Source: Bacteroidia bacterium
GTDB lineage: Bacteria > Bacteroidota > Bacteroidia > NS11-12g > UBA9320
Direction of reading: 5' to 3'
DNA length: 9,916 nt
Assembly: GCA_022425465.1 (NCBI GenBank)
Contig: JAKMFK010000074.1
Span: forward strand, 1-9,916
This document shows, piece after piece, positions 1-7,305 of this stretch (the first letter of the stretch is position 1; every line of letters begins with the position of its first letter). The position numbers and the translations under genes are program-made. The notes under the pieces were generated by a model. It saw only the letters and a program-made list of their open reading frames with translations. It was not told where the DNA came from and made no database searches.

Positions 1-2999
1 GTAAAATGGTCTATTTCAAACTTGTAATTATTCAAAGGATGTCCAGAAATATAAATCCCAACCAGTTCCTTTTCAAGTTGTAACTTTTCCATGAGAGACC
101 ATGGCTCTGTAGTTGGCAATACTGGCTCTGATATTTCAAGTGAACCTGCACCACCAAATAATGAAGCTTGATTACTCAGTGCATCACTTTGAACCTGATT
201 TCCAAATTTAACTGCCATATCCACGCCTTTTCCTTGACCTGCGTCTACAACATAGGCTGATCTATTTACTCCAAACTCATCAAATGCTCCAGCAATAGCT
301 AAATTTTCTAATGATTTCTTATTGACAACTCGCTGATTTACACGTTTACAGATACCAAAAATACTCGCATAGACACCATTTTCATTTCGTTCTCTTATAA
401 TCTCTTCTGCCGCAGTATCTCCGACCCCTTTGATTGCTGCCAACCCAAAACGAATTGCTCCATCTTTGTTAACACTAAACTTTCGCTCGCTTTCATTGGC
501 ACTCGGTCCTATAATTTCAATGCCCATCCATTTACATTCATCCATAAAAAAGCTAACTTTTTTGATGTCATTCATGTTATGTGTAAGTACCGAAGCCATG
601 AATTCAGCCGGATAGTGAGCTTTTAAATATCCCGTTTGAAAGGCAAGGTAAGCATAACATGTACTATGGCTTTTATTGAAAGCATATGAAGCAAATGCTT
701 CCCAATCTGTCCAAACCTTCTTAAGTATCGTCTCATCATGTCCCCGTTCTGTTCCTTGCGTGATAAATAAATCAAAAAGCTTATTCATCTCCTCAATTTT
801 CTTTTTACCCATCGCCTTTCTCAAACTATCTGCTTGACCTTTAGTAAAGCCTGCTAGTTTTTGTGATAAAAGCATTACTTGCTCTTGGTAAACAGTAATC
901 CCATATGTATCTGCGAGATATTCTTGCATGTCATCGAGATCATAGTTTATTGCCTCCCGACCATGCTTACGAGCAATAAAGTTTTTAATGTATTCCATCG
1001 GACCTGGACGATACAAAGCATTCATTGCAATTAAATCCTCAAATTTATCCGGTTTCAACATCTTGAGATTTTTTTGCATTCCAGGGCTTTCAAACTGAAA
1101 AATACCATTAGTATTACCTTTTGAGAAAAGTTCTAATGTTTTTTTATCATCCAAAGGAATCTCATCTGGAACAATCGATACCCCTCGCTTATTTTTAATA
1201 ATCTCAACAGCATCCTTTATGATAGTTAATGTTTTGAGACCCAGGAAATCCATTTTGAGCAATCCGGCAGATTCCACTACACTATTATCAAATTGAGTAA
1301 CCAACAGATCCGAATCTTTAGCCGTGGTGACAGGCACATATTTTGTTATGTCATCCGGAGTTATGATCACACCACATGCATGTATTCCTGTATTTCTTAC
1401 TGACCCTTCTAGACGTTTAGCCGTTCTAATCATTTGACCGATAGAATCCTCATTTTCAGAAAGTTTTCTGAAGTCCTCAGCAGCTTTTACTTGCTCTGAG
1501 TTCATATCTCCCTTTAATTTTTTGTCAATTCCATCCTCATTCAATACCTTTTTGAGGTTGGCACTTAGGTGTGTAGGAAAAATTTTGGTAACCTTGTCAA
1601 CCTCCCCAAGTGGTACATCCATTACCCGACCAACATCTCTCAAGGATGATCGAGCTGCCATACTTCCATAGGTGATGATTTGGGCAACTTGATTTTTTCC
1701 GTATTTATCAACTACATAATCGATTACCTTTTGCCTTCCTTCATCATCAAAATCAATATCTATATCCGGCAATGAAACACGTTCTGGATTCAAAAATCGC
1801 TCAAAAAGCAGATCATAAGCTATAGGGTCTACATTCGTTATTCCCAAACAATAGGCCACAGCACTCCCAGCTGCAGAACCTCTTCCTGGACCAACTGACA
1901 CCCCCAGATCTCTTGCGACACTGGTAAAATCTTGGACAATTAAAAAATAACCTGGATAGCCTGACTCCTTGATTACTGAGAGCTCAAATAAAAGACGTTC
2001 CTCAATCTCACTTGATAAATTTGGATATCTTCTCTTGGCTCCTTCGAAAGTGAGGTATTTCAAATAATCATCTTGACTCTTGAATTCAGGAGGCATAACG
2101 AAGTTGGGCAACAGAACATCACGAGTTAATTGAGGAGTTTCGATACTATCTACAACAATATTTGTATTATCTAGAGCCTCAGGTATATCTGCAAATAATC
2201 GACCCATTTCTTCTTGTGTTTTAAAGAAGAACTCATTATTCGGAAATGCAAATCGCATTCCTTTACCATAACCCTTGGGATCGGTAATTCTAGATCCTGT
2301 ATTCACACACAGAAGAATATCATGAGGCAAAGCATCCTCCTCTTCCATGTAATGTGAATCATTGGTAGCTATAATTTTTAAATCATATTTATTGGCAAAA
2401 CTGATGAGTACCTGATTTACATCCTCTTGGCTCATACCAGTTCCATCAATATTTTGGATCCCGTGACGTTGTAACTCAATGTAATAATCCTCCCCGAAAA
2501 TATCAATGTACTCTTTTAAAATTCGTTCAGCTTCTTCCTCTCCTTTAAATAAAATTGCTTGAGGTATCTCTGCACCAATACAACACGACGTGGCTATTAA
2601 TCCCTCACTATGTCGTTTGAGCACCTCTTTGTCTATTCTAGGAAATTTACCGTATAAACCCTCCATAAAACCAATGGAGCACAACAGAGATAGATTTTCA
2701 TATCCTTTTTGATTTTTAGCTAAAATAAGTTGATGATATCTTTTATCCTTGGTATCTCCTACAAAAGACCTTCGAGTTCTATCTTCTACCATGTAAAATT
2801 CACATCCAACTATCGGTTTAACACCGTGTTTTAGCCCTGAATTAACAAACTTGAAAGCTCCAAACATATTTCCATGATCAGTTAGAGCTACAGCTCTCAT
2901 TCCATCCGCTTTTGCCTTAGCAAACATATCATCAATAGGAGAAGCACCATCGAGAAGAGAAAACTGACTATGGCAATGTAAATGAGAGAATGAGGGCAT
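1..2999 (-). CDS. dnaE: DNA polymerase III subunit alpha (replicative polymerase), 3'-truncated by window edge
   Basis: Catalytic subunit of the replicative DNA polymerase. The frame is open from ATG at 2999 to the window's left edge (999 complete codons, last full residue Phe999), so the C-terminal part (OB fold and clamp/tau-binding region) lies outside. The start is firm: the only ATG before an in-frame TAA at 3027-3029. Seen in order: an N-terminal PHP domain with H8-x-H10, D17, D41-H42, E67, H89, H179 and D214-x-H216; GPGRGS at 370-375; the palm motif PDIDID at 411-416; the third catalytic Asp (D584, in MDFLGLKTLT); and a helix-hairpin-helix GVG at 858-860. E. coli DnaE is 1160 residues and motif spacing is similar, so at least about 200 residues are missing. 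The complete PHP metal set is unlike E. coli and like Thermus-type DnaE. No Shine-Dalgarno is visible, as is usual in Bacteroidota. It is divergent from the CPBP gene. Identity is very secure. Confidence 0.97.
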   Translation of the reverse strand, partial: MPSFSHLHCHSQFSLLDGASPIDDMFAKAKADGMRAVALTDHGNMFGAFKFVNSGLKHGVKPIVGCEFYMVEDRTRRSFVGDTKDKRYHQLILAKNQKGYENLSLLCSIGFMEGLYGKFPRIDKEVLKRHSEGLIATSCCIGAEIPQAILFKGEEEAERILKEYIDIFGEDYYIELQRHGIQNIDGTGMSQEDVNQVLISFANKYDLKIIATNDSHYMEEEDALPHDILLCVNTGSRITDPKGYGKGMRFAFPNNEFFFKTQEEMGRLFADIPEALDNTNIVVDSIETPQLTRDVLLPNFVMPPEFKSQDDYLKYLTFEGAKRRYPNLSSEIEERLLFELSVIKESGYPGYFLIVQDFTSVARDLGVSVGPGRGSAAGSAVAYCLGITNVDPIAYDLLFERFLNPERVSLPDIDIDFDDEGRQKVIDYVVDKYGKNQVAQIITYGSMAARSSLRDVGRVMDVPLGEVDKVTKIFPTHLSANLKKVLNEDGIDKKLKGDMNSEQVKAAEDFRKLSENEDSIGQMIRTAKRLEGSVRNTGIHACGVIITPDDITKYVPVTTAKDSDLLVTQFDNSVVESAGLLKMDFLGLKTLTIIKDAVEIIKNKRGVSIVPDEIPLDDKKTLELFSKGNTNGIFQFESPGMQKNLKMLKPDKFEDLIAMNALYRPGPMEYIKNFIARKHGREAINYDLDDMQEYLADTYGITVYQEQVMLLSQKLAGFTKGQADSLRKAMGKKKIEEMNKLFDLFITQGTERGHDETILKKVWTDWEAFASYAFNKSHSTCYAYLAFQTGYLKAHYPAEFMASVLTHNMNDIKKVSFFMDECKWMGIEIIGPSANESERKFSVNKDGAIRFGLAAIKGVGDTAAEEIIRERNENGVYASIFGICKRVNQRVVNKKSLENLAIAGAFDEFGVNRSAYVVDAGQGKGVDMAVKFGNQVQSDALSNQASLFGGAGSLEISEPVLPTTEPWSLMEKLQLEKELVGIYISGHPLNNYKFEIDHF

Positions 3000-3016
3000 T
3001 TTTTTATATGTTAATA

Positions 3017-3024
3017 CAAGTATA
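3017..3024 (-). promoter_or_regulatory. Possible -7 element of a Bacteroidota-type dnaE promoter
   Basis: Read on the minus strand, TATACTTG matches the Bacteroidota -7 consensus TAnnTTTG at all but one defined base. It sits 17 bp upstream of the dnaE ATG, which would give a very short leader. No TTTG-like -33 element is found at the expected distance upstream, where an inverted repeat lies instead. This is a weak call from a short motif in very AT-rich DNA. Confidence 0.25.
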
Positions 3025-3026
3025 GT

Positions 3027-3041
3027 TTAAATCTGATTTAA
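3027..3041. repeat. Perfect 7-bp inverted repeat with 1-nt centre, candidate operator
   Basis: TTAAATC (3027-3033) and GATTTAA (3035-3041) are perfect reverse complements around the single base T3034. The site lies in the divergent dnaE/CPBP intergenic region, just upstream of the possible dnaE -7 element, where a bound protein could affect transcription. It shares its TTAAAT half-site with the next repeat. The AT-rich background makes short palindromes common, so a role as an operator is inference only. Confidence 0.4.
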
Positions 3042-3061
3042 TCATTTAAGATTTTAAATGA
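3042..3061. repeat. Perfect 8-bp inverted repeat with 4-nt spacer, candidate operator or hairpin
   Basis: TCATTTAA (3042-3049) and TTAAATGA (3054-3061) are perfect reverse complements separated by GATT. It directly abuts the 3027-3041 palindrome and uses the same TTAAAT hexamer in the opposite layout. It could be a dimeric regulator site or a weak hairpin. No U-run follows on either strand, so it does not look like an intrinsic terminator. Confidence 0.4.
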
Positions 3062-3099
3062 CTCCATAGGTATATCAGCTAGATAGTTTTATTATTGTT

Positions 3100-4083
3100 T
3101 TGATTTTTAGCAATTTGAAAAAGCTATTCCAATACCTCAACAAATTTTACACAGACCACTTTAGTTGGAAAGAATTCATCATTGCCTTAATTTTTATCGT
3201 TGCGTTTTGTTTTTTTAAATACTACAAATACATCCCTCAGTACAATGGTAAAATATCATTACTGACAAGTTGGTGGTATGAAGCATATTATAAAAATCTT
3301 AAATTTCTGTTTCACTTTATACTATACCTCTCTCCACTTTTGATAGGTTACTTAGTTAACAGCATTGTTCATAGAAATTGGAGTTTTTGGAAGAACCCAA
3401 AATTTATAACATTGGCAATATTTGGGGTATTGGTATTTTCTTTTAGAAGTTCTATTTCATTCTTTGTTAGTGATTGGTTAGATCAACATTCCGATTATGC
3501 TCACGTAGATTGGTTAAATCGAATTATTGGAACTATTGCACGAGGTCTATTTGTGTTTTTAGTTTTGTTTATTTATTGGGTTTTTACGGATAAAAACAAT
3601 CAACCATTCTATGGCTTTACGTCTAAAGGTTTTGATTTTAAACCTTACTTGGTCATGTTAGCTTGTATGGTTCCTCTTATTGCCGCTGCAAGTACACAAA
3701 CTGATTTTTTAACATCCTATCCTCGAGTACAACGACTTCAATCTATCGATATAACTATCCCAAGTCATTGGAAGTTTTATGCTATTTATGAAACCTTATA
3801 CGGATTAGACTTTTTTACCATAGAATTCTTTTTTAGGGGCTTCATGATTCTTGCATTTGTGGGGATTGTAGGTCCTAAAGCCATCATTCCTGTTGCATAC
3901 ATGTATGTTGTCATACACTGGAGTAAGCCCATGGGTGAATTAATCAGCTCTTTTTTTGGAGGTAGTTTATTGGGTATTATATCCTACTACAGTAAATCCA
4001 TATGGGGCGGAATCATTGTGCATGTTGGTATAGCATGGATGATGGAAATAGGTGCATTTATAAGTAAATACTTTTTCCCATGA
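3100..4083 (+). CDS. CPBP-family (Rce1/CAAX-protease-like) multi-pass membrane protein with divergent active-site motifs
   Basis: A 327-residue integral membrane protein with about eight hydrophobic segments (near 26-39, 66-90, 102-123, 143-162, 182-197, 240-258, 285-297 and 303-322). The CPBP signature is recognisable but altered. Motif 1 (EExxxR) reads I241-E242-F-F-F-R246, so the first Glu is lost. Motif 2 (FxxxH) reads Y269-V-V-I-H273. Motif 3 (HxxxN) reads H308-V-G-I-A312, so the Asn is lost. In the Rce1 family the first Glu and the two His are held to be catalytic, so classical prenyl-protein protease activity is doubtful. The likely start is TTG at 3100; a stop at 3067-3069 limits upstream extension and the first ATG is codon 186. 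Another TTG at 3115 is possible. No Shine-Dalgarno is seen. Its stop overlaps the recG start by 4 bp (ATGA), implying translational coupling. The substrate is unknown. Family assignment is fairly sure; function is not. Confidence 0.8.
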   Translation: MIFSNLKKLFQYLNKFYTDHFSWKEFIIALIFIVAFCFFKYYKYIPQYNGKISLLTSWWYEAYYKNLKFLFHFILYLSPLLIGYLVNSIVHRNWSFWKNPKFITLAIFGVLVFSFRSSISFFVSDWLDQHSDYAHVDWLNRIIGTIARGLFVFLVLFIYWVFTDKNNQPFYGFTSKGFDFKPYLVMLACMVPLIAAASTQTDFLTSYPRVQRLQSIDITIPSHWKFYAIYETLYGLDFFTIEFFFRGFMILAFVGIVGPKAIIPVAYMYVVIHWSKPMGELISSFFGGSLLGIISYYSKSIWGGIIVHVGIAWMMEIGAFISKYFFP

Positions 4084-6167
4084 ATGAATTCTTAGCCTCA
4101 GATATAAAATTTTTAAAAGGTGTAGGGTCCACTCGTGCTGAAGTTCTTAAAAAAGAGCTTGGCATTTTTTGTTTTGCTGATTTGATTAATTATTACCCGT
4201 TTAGATATGTTGATCGTTCTAAATTTTATAAAATATCTGAAATCGAAACTGACACGAGCTATATTCAATTAAAAGGCAGAATTAAGCATATTGAAGAGGT
4301 CGAGACCCTCAAAAAAAAACGATTAATAGCATCATTTTCAGACGGTCAACAAGAAATTAACCTTCTCTGGTTTAAAGGAATCAATTGGATAAAAAAAACC
4401 TTAAAAATCAATGAAGAAATTGTGATTTTTGGTAAACCTAACCACTATAAAGGAAATATCAATTTCAGTCATCCAGAAATCGATACCATTGAAAATCGAT
4501 TAAAATCTGCACCACTAGAGGCAGTATATCACACCTCCGAAATGATGAAAACTCGTCGAATCGAAACTAAGGTTATCCGTCAAATTATCAAAAATGCCCT
4601 AAATCACGAACGATATGCAATACCTGAAATATTTAGTGATCAATTTTGCAAAAAATATAAGCTCATTCCTCGAAAAAAAGCATTTCAATACATCCATCAA
4701 CCCCCAAGTCAACGTCATATAGAAGCTGCACAATACCGTTTCAAGTTTGAAGAGCTATTTTTTTTACAATTCCCCTTTATTCGAAAAAAAATAAATAGAA
4801 AAAAGGTCAATCATGGTATTGCTTTTGAGAAAAAAGAAACACATTATAATACATTACTAAATCAACATCTTGAATTCGATTTAACTAATGCTCAAAAAAA
4901 GGTTTTAAGTGAAATCTCGTCTGACTTGTATTCTGGCAAACAAATGAATAGACTACTACAGGGTGATGTTGGAAGTGGAAAAACCATTGTGGCTTTTTTA
5001 ACCATATTACGAGTAATTGATAATAACTATCAAGCAAGTTTGATGGCTCCTACAGAAATACTTGCTATTCAACACTATATTGGGCTTAAAGAATTAGCCG
5101 ATAAAATCAATATCCAGATAGGGCTTCTAACAGGATCCACTCCAAAAAAAGAACGGATAGAACTTCATGAAAAGTTATTGTCGGGAGATATCAAGCTTCT
5201 GATTGGCACTCATGCCTTGATTGAAGACAATGTATCCTTCAAAAATTTGGGACTTGTAATCATCGATGAACAACACCGATTTGGTGTTGCACAACGAGCC
5301 ATACTTCAAAACAAAGGCATTCAAAACCCTCACGTACTTGTAATGACTGCTACCCCTATACCTCGCACTTTAGCTATGAGTATGTATGGTGATTTAGATT
5401 ATAGTGTGATTGACGAAATGCCCGCAGGACGTAAACCGATTAAAACTGTTCATAGATTTGGATTTGCACGTCAAAAAGTACTCGATTTTGTCAAGGAACA
5501 AATCATCAAAGGAAGGCAGGCATATGTCGTTTATCCATTAATTGAAGAATCTGAAAAATTACATTACAAGGATCTCAACAATGGATATGATGAACTTCTT
5601 CTATCATTTCCAAGACCAACGTATCAAGTTGAAATACTTCATGGCAAGTTGAAACCCAGTGACAAAGAGGCCAAGATGAAGGATTTTGCAGAGGGTAAGA
5701 CTCATATTCTAGTGAGCACAACAGTAATAGAAGTGGGTATTAATGTTCCTAATGCTTCAATAATGATTATTGAAAGTGCCGAAAAATTTGGATTATCTCA
5801 ACTTCATCAACTTAGAGGAAGAGTAGGTCGTGGAGATGAGCAAAGTTATTGCATATTGCTTAGCAGTAAAAAATTAAGTAATAATGCAAAAACAAGGCTT
5901 CAAGCCATGGTACAAACAGCTAGTGGATTTGAGTTAAGTGAGATTGACATGCAGCTACGTGGTTTTGGCGATATTGCTGGCACAAGACAAAGTGGTCTTG
6001 ATCAATTGAAACTTGCTTCCTTGAATACGGATTCATCTATTGCTGAGAAGGCCCGAGAAGCTGTCGTTGAAATTTTAAGCGAAGACCCAAAACTATCAAA
6101 CTATCAAAGCCTCTACCTTTTTATGAAAGATAGACAAGGCTACACCGACTGGGAAAATATTGCTTAA
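4080..6167 (+). CDS. recG: ATP-dependent DNA helicase RecG (branched-DNA/replication-fork translocase)
   Basis: RecG is a cytoplasmic double-strand DNA translocase that remodels stalled forks, Holliday junctions, D-loops and R-loops. The product has 695 residues, against 693 in E. coli, so it is full length. The N-terminal wedge/OB-fold region (about 60-150) precedes the superfamily 2 helicase core. Motif I is GDVGSGKT (295-302), motif II DEQH (396-399), motif III MTATPIPRT (422-430), then a VSTTVIEVGINVPNA stretch that is diagnostic of RecG rather than Mfd or PriA, and motif VI QLHQLRGRVGRG (574-585). All key helicase residues are intact. The ATG at 4080 overlaps the CPBP stop by 4 bp, so expression probably depends on translation of that gene. 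It ends 2 bp from the convergent SRPBCC gene. Near the 5' end are poly-A tracts of nine (4311-4319) and eight (4391-4398) bases; the frame runs through both intact. Confidence 0.98.
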   Translation: MNEFLASDIKFLKGVGSTRAEVLKKELGIFCFADLINYYPFRYVDRSKFYKISEIETDTSYIQLKGRIKHIEEVETLKKKRLIASFSDGQQEINLLWFKGINWIKKTLKINEEIVIFGKPNHYKGNINFSHPEIDTIENRLKSAPLEAVYHTSEMMKTRRIETKVIRQIIKNALNHERYAIPEIFSDQFCKKYKLIPRKKAFQYIHQPPSQRHIEAAQYRFKFEELFFLQFPFIRKKINRKKVNHGIAFEKKETHYNTLLNQHLEFDLTNAQKKVLSEISSDLYSGKQMNRLLQGDVGSGKTIVAFLTILRVIDNNYQASLMAPTEILAIQHYIGLKELADKINIQIGLLTGSTPKKERIELHEKLLSGDIKLLIGTHALIEDNVSFKNLGLVIIDEQHRFGVAQRAILQNKGIQNPHVLVMTATPIPRTLAMSMYGDLDYSVIDEMPAGRKPIKTVHRFGFARQKVLDFVKEQIIKGRQAYVVYPLIEESEKLHYKDLNNGYDELLLSFPRPTYQVEILHGKLKPSDKEAKMKDFAEGKTHILVSTTVIEVGINVPNASIMIIESAEKFGLSQLHQLRGRVGRGDEQSYCILLSSKKLSNNAKTRLQAMVQTASGFELSEIDMQLRGFGDIAGTRQSGLDQLKLASLNTDSSIAEKAREAVVEILSEDPKLSNYQSLYLFMKDRQGYTDWENIA

Positions 6168-6169
6168 TC

Positions 6170-6682
6170 CTACTCAATCAATTCTTTGAGTTTCAAATAA
6201 TTGTTGGCCACATTTTTTTTATGCGTATCCTCTGCATACATCAATAATCTTGTTTTATGGCTTATTGATTTAAGTGTTATAATATTTGATACTCGAGTCT
6301 GGTTATGACCTAATGACTCAAAAGCTATCTTTTCATCCCATTCAAACAAATTTTCAATTAATCCATGTGTAGAAAATGCTTTATTAGTTTGAAATAATAA
6401 CACCGTCTTATTCATAACCATTGAATTTTCCCCTTGATAATAAAGTTGAAATTGATTTCCAACACCAGAATTGGTATTGATTTCTTCATTAACCGAATCA
6501 ATACCTTCAACCCATTGAGAAAGGTAAGATGGATCTGTCATGAATAGAAAAACTGAGTCAATTGGAGCATTGAAGTCTTCATTAACTTGAAAAGTTAATT
6601 CCTTAGGTGCCATAAACACAAGTCCATAATATGCTGCGGCGATAAATACAATAAAAATACCCGTATATTTAAGTAATTTCAT
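6170..6682 (-). CDS. Membrane-anchored SRPBCC (START/polyketide-cyclase-like) protein of unknown role
   Basis: A 170-residue protein with one N-terminal hydrophobic segment (about residues 8-25, after K2 and K5), reading as an uncleaved anchor or signal-like helix. The rest looks like a helix-grip SRPBCC domain. After the anchor comes a beta strand, then NAPIDSVFLFMTDP (38-51) leading into SQW (55-57), the usual opening of polyketide-cyclase/START-like folds, and a long C-terminal helix (about 143-169). Such domains bind hydrophobic ligands in an internal cavity, but no catalytic residue or ligand can be read here. The ATG at 6682 lies 10 bp after the ribE stop, so it is probably the last gene of the sdhA-sdhB-ribE transcript. 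Its TAG is 2 bp from the recG stop on the other strand. The fold call comes from overall pattern and is moderate; the operon link to flavin or respiratory genes is suggestive only. Confidence 0.7.
   Translation of the reverse strand: MKLLKYTGIFIVFIAAAYYGLVFMAPKELTFQVNEDFNAPIDSVFLFMTDPSYLSQWVEGIDSVNEEINTNSGVGNQFQLYYQGENSMVMNKTVLLFQTNKAFSTHGLIENLFEWDEKIAFESLGHNQTRVSNIITLKSISHKTRLLMYAEDTHKKNVANNYLKLKELIE
6172..6191. repeat. Short inverted repeat at the recG/SRPBCC convergence
   Basis: ACTCAA (6172-6177) and TTGAGT (6186-6191) are perfect reverse complements with an 8-nt loop, starting 5 bp after the recG stop and lying within the last codons of the converging gene. It is the only hairpin candidate at this junction. 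The stem is short and AT-rich, and only TTTC follows on the plus strand rather than a U-run, so it is at best a weak terminator. Confidence 0.25.
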
Positions 6683-6692
6683 TAAAGAATAA

Positions 6693-7298
6693 TCAATGAG
6701 TTAACCTAGCCACATACTTCCCAAGAATATCTAATTCTATATTGACTTTACCCCCAAGCTCTAATGAATTAAAATTAGTATTCTCATAAGTGTAAGGAAT
6801 AATTGCTACACCAAAACACCTCTTATTTACATCGGTAATCGTCAAACTTGTTCCATTTATCGTAATAGAACCTTTGTGAATAATTAATTTTTCTGGCGAG
6901 TGACCATGTATCTCAGTAAATTGATCAGCCAACTTAAACTGATACTCCCAACTACCATCTTTATCATTGATTTGAGTTACAGTTGCAGTACCGTCAACAT
7001 GCCCTTGAACTATGTGACCATCTAGACGATCACTCATGCGAATACATCTTTCAAAATTTACTTGATCTCCAATAGTCAAGTCTCCTAGGTTAGTTAATCT
7101 TAAAGTTTCTTCAATTGCAGTAACCTTGTATCTAAAGCCTTCAATTGAGACTACGGTAAGGCAAACCCCATTATGAGCTACGCTCTGATCTACTTTTAGC
7201 TCAGGTGCAAGCTTACTTTCAAACGTAAAATGAATATTTGTTCCGTCTTTTTCTTTATCAACTAGAACTACTATAGACTCAACAATTCCACTAAACAT
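6693..7298 (-). CDS. ribE: Riboflavin synthase, alpha chain
   Basis: Catalyses dismutation of two 6,7-dimethyl-8-ribityllumazine molecules to riboflavin and a pyrimidinedione, the last step of riboflavin synthesis, in the cytoplasm and usually as a trimer. The 201-residue length is typical. Two tandem lumazine-binding barrels are visible. The N-terminal one opens with MFSGIVE and holds SVAHNGVCLTV (39-49), almost identical to the E. coli enzyme and including the conserved Cys46. The linker reads MSDRLDGHIVQGHVDG (88-103), with His100 at the conserved active-site position. The C-terminal barrel has KGSITINGTSLTI (142-154) and the IIPYTYENTNF stretch, and the protein ends with a short ILGKYVARL tail matching the trimerisation helix. 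The ATG at 7298 gives the canonical Met-Phe N-terminus. It lies 7 bp downstream of sdhB and 10 bp upstream of the SRPBCC gene, in one apparent operon. The symbol is ribE in most bacteria and ribC in E. coli usage. No FMN riboswitch lies upstream in this window. Confidence 0.97.
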   Translation of the reverse strand: MFSGIVESIVVLVDKEKDGTNIHFTFESKLAPELKVDQSVAHNGVCLTVVSIEGFRYKVTAIEETLRLTNLGDLTIGDQVNFERCIRMSDRLDGHIVQGHVDGTATVTQINDKDGSWEYQFKLADQFTEIHGHSPEKLIIHKGSITINGTSLTITDVNKRCFGVAIIPYTYENTNFNSLELGGKVNIELDILGKYVARLTH

Positions 7299-7305
7299 AG
7301 TTCAT

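Noticed and set aside
430..615. 61-codon plus-strand ORF
   Set aside because: It lies antisense inside dnaE, whose frame is continuous and strongly conserved here (HhH region); the translated product resembles nothing.
1..2999. Intein or frameshift within dnaE
   Set aside because: The frame reads without stops through all conserved motifs, with spacing close to other DnaE proteins and no inserted domain visible in the part present.
3081..3099. Possible plus-strand promoter before the CPBP gene
   Set aside because: TAGTTTTA at 3085-3092 is one base off TAnnTTTG, but no TTTG element lies at the right distance upstream and it nearly touches the TTG start; too weak to call.
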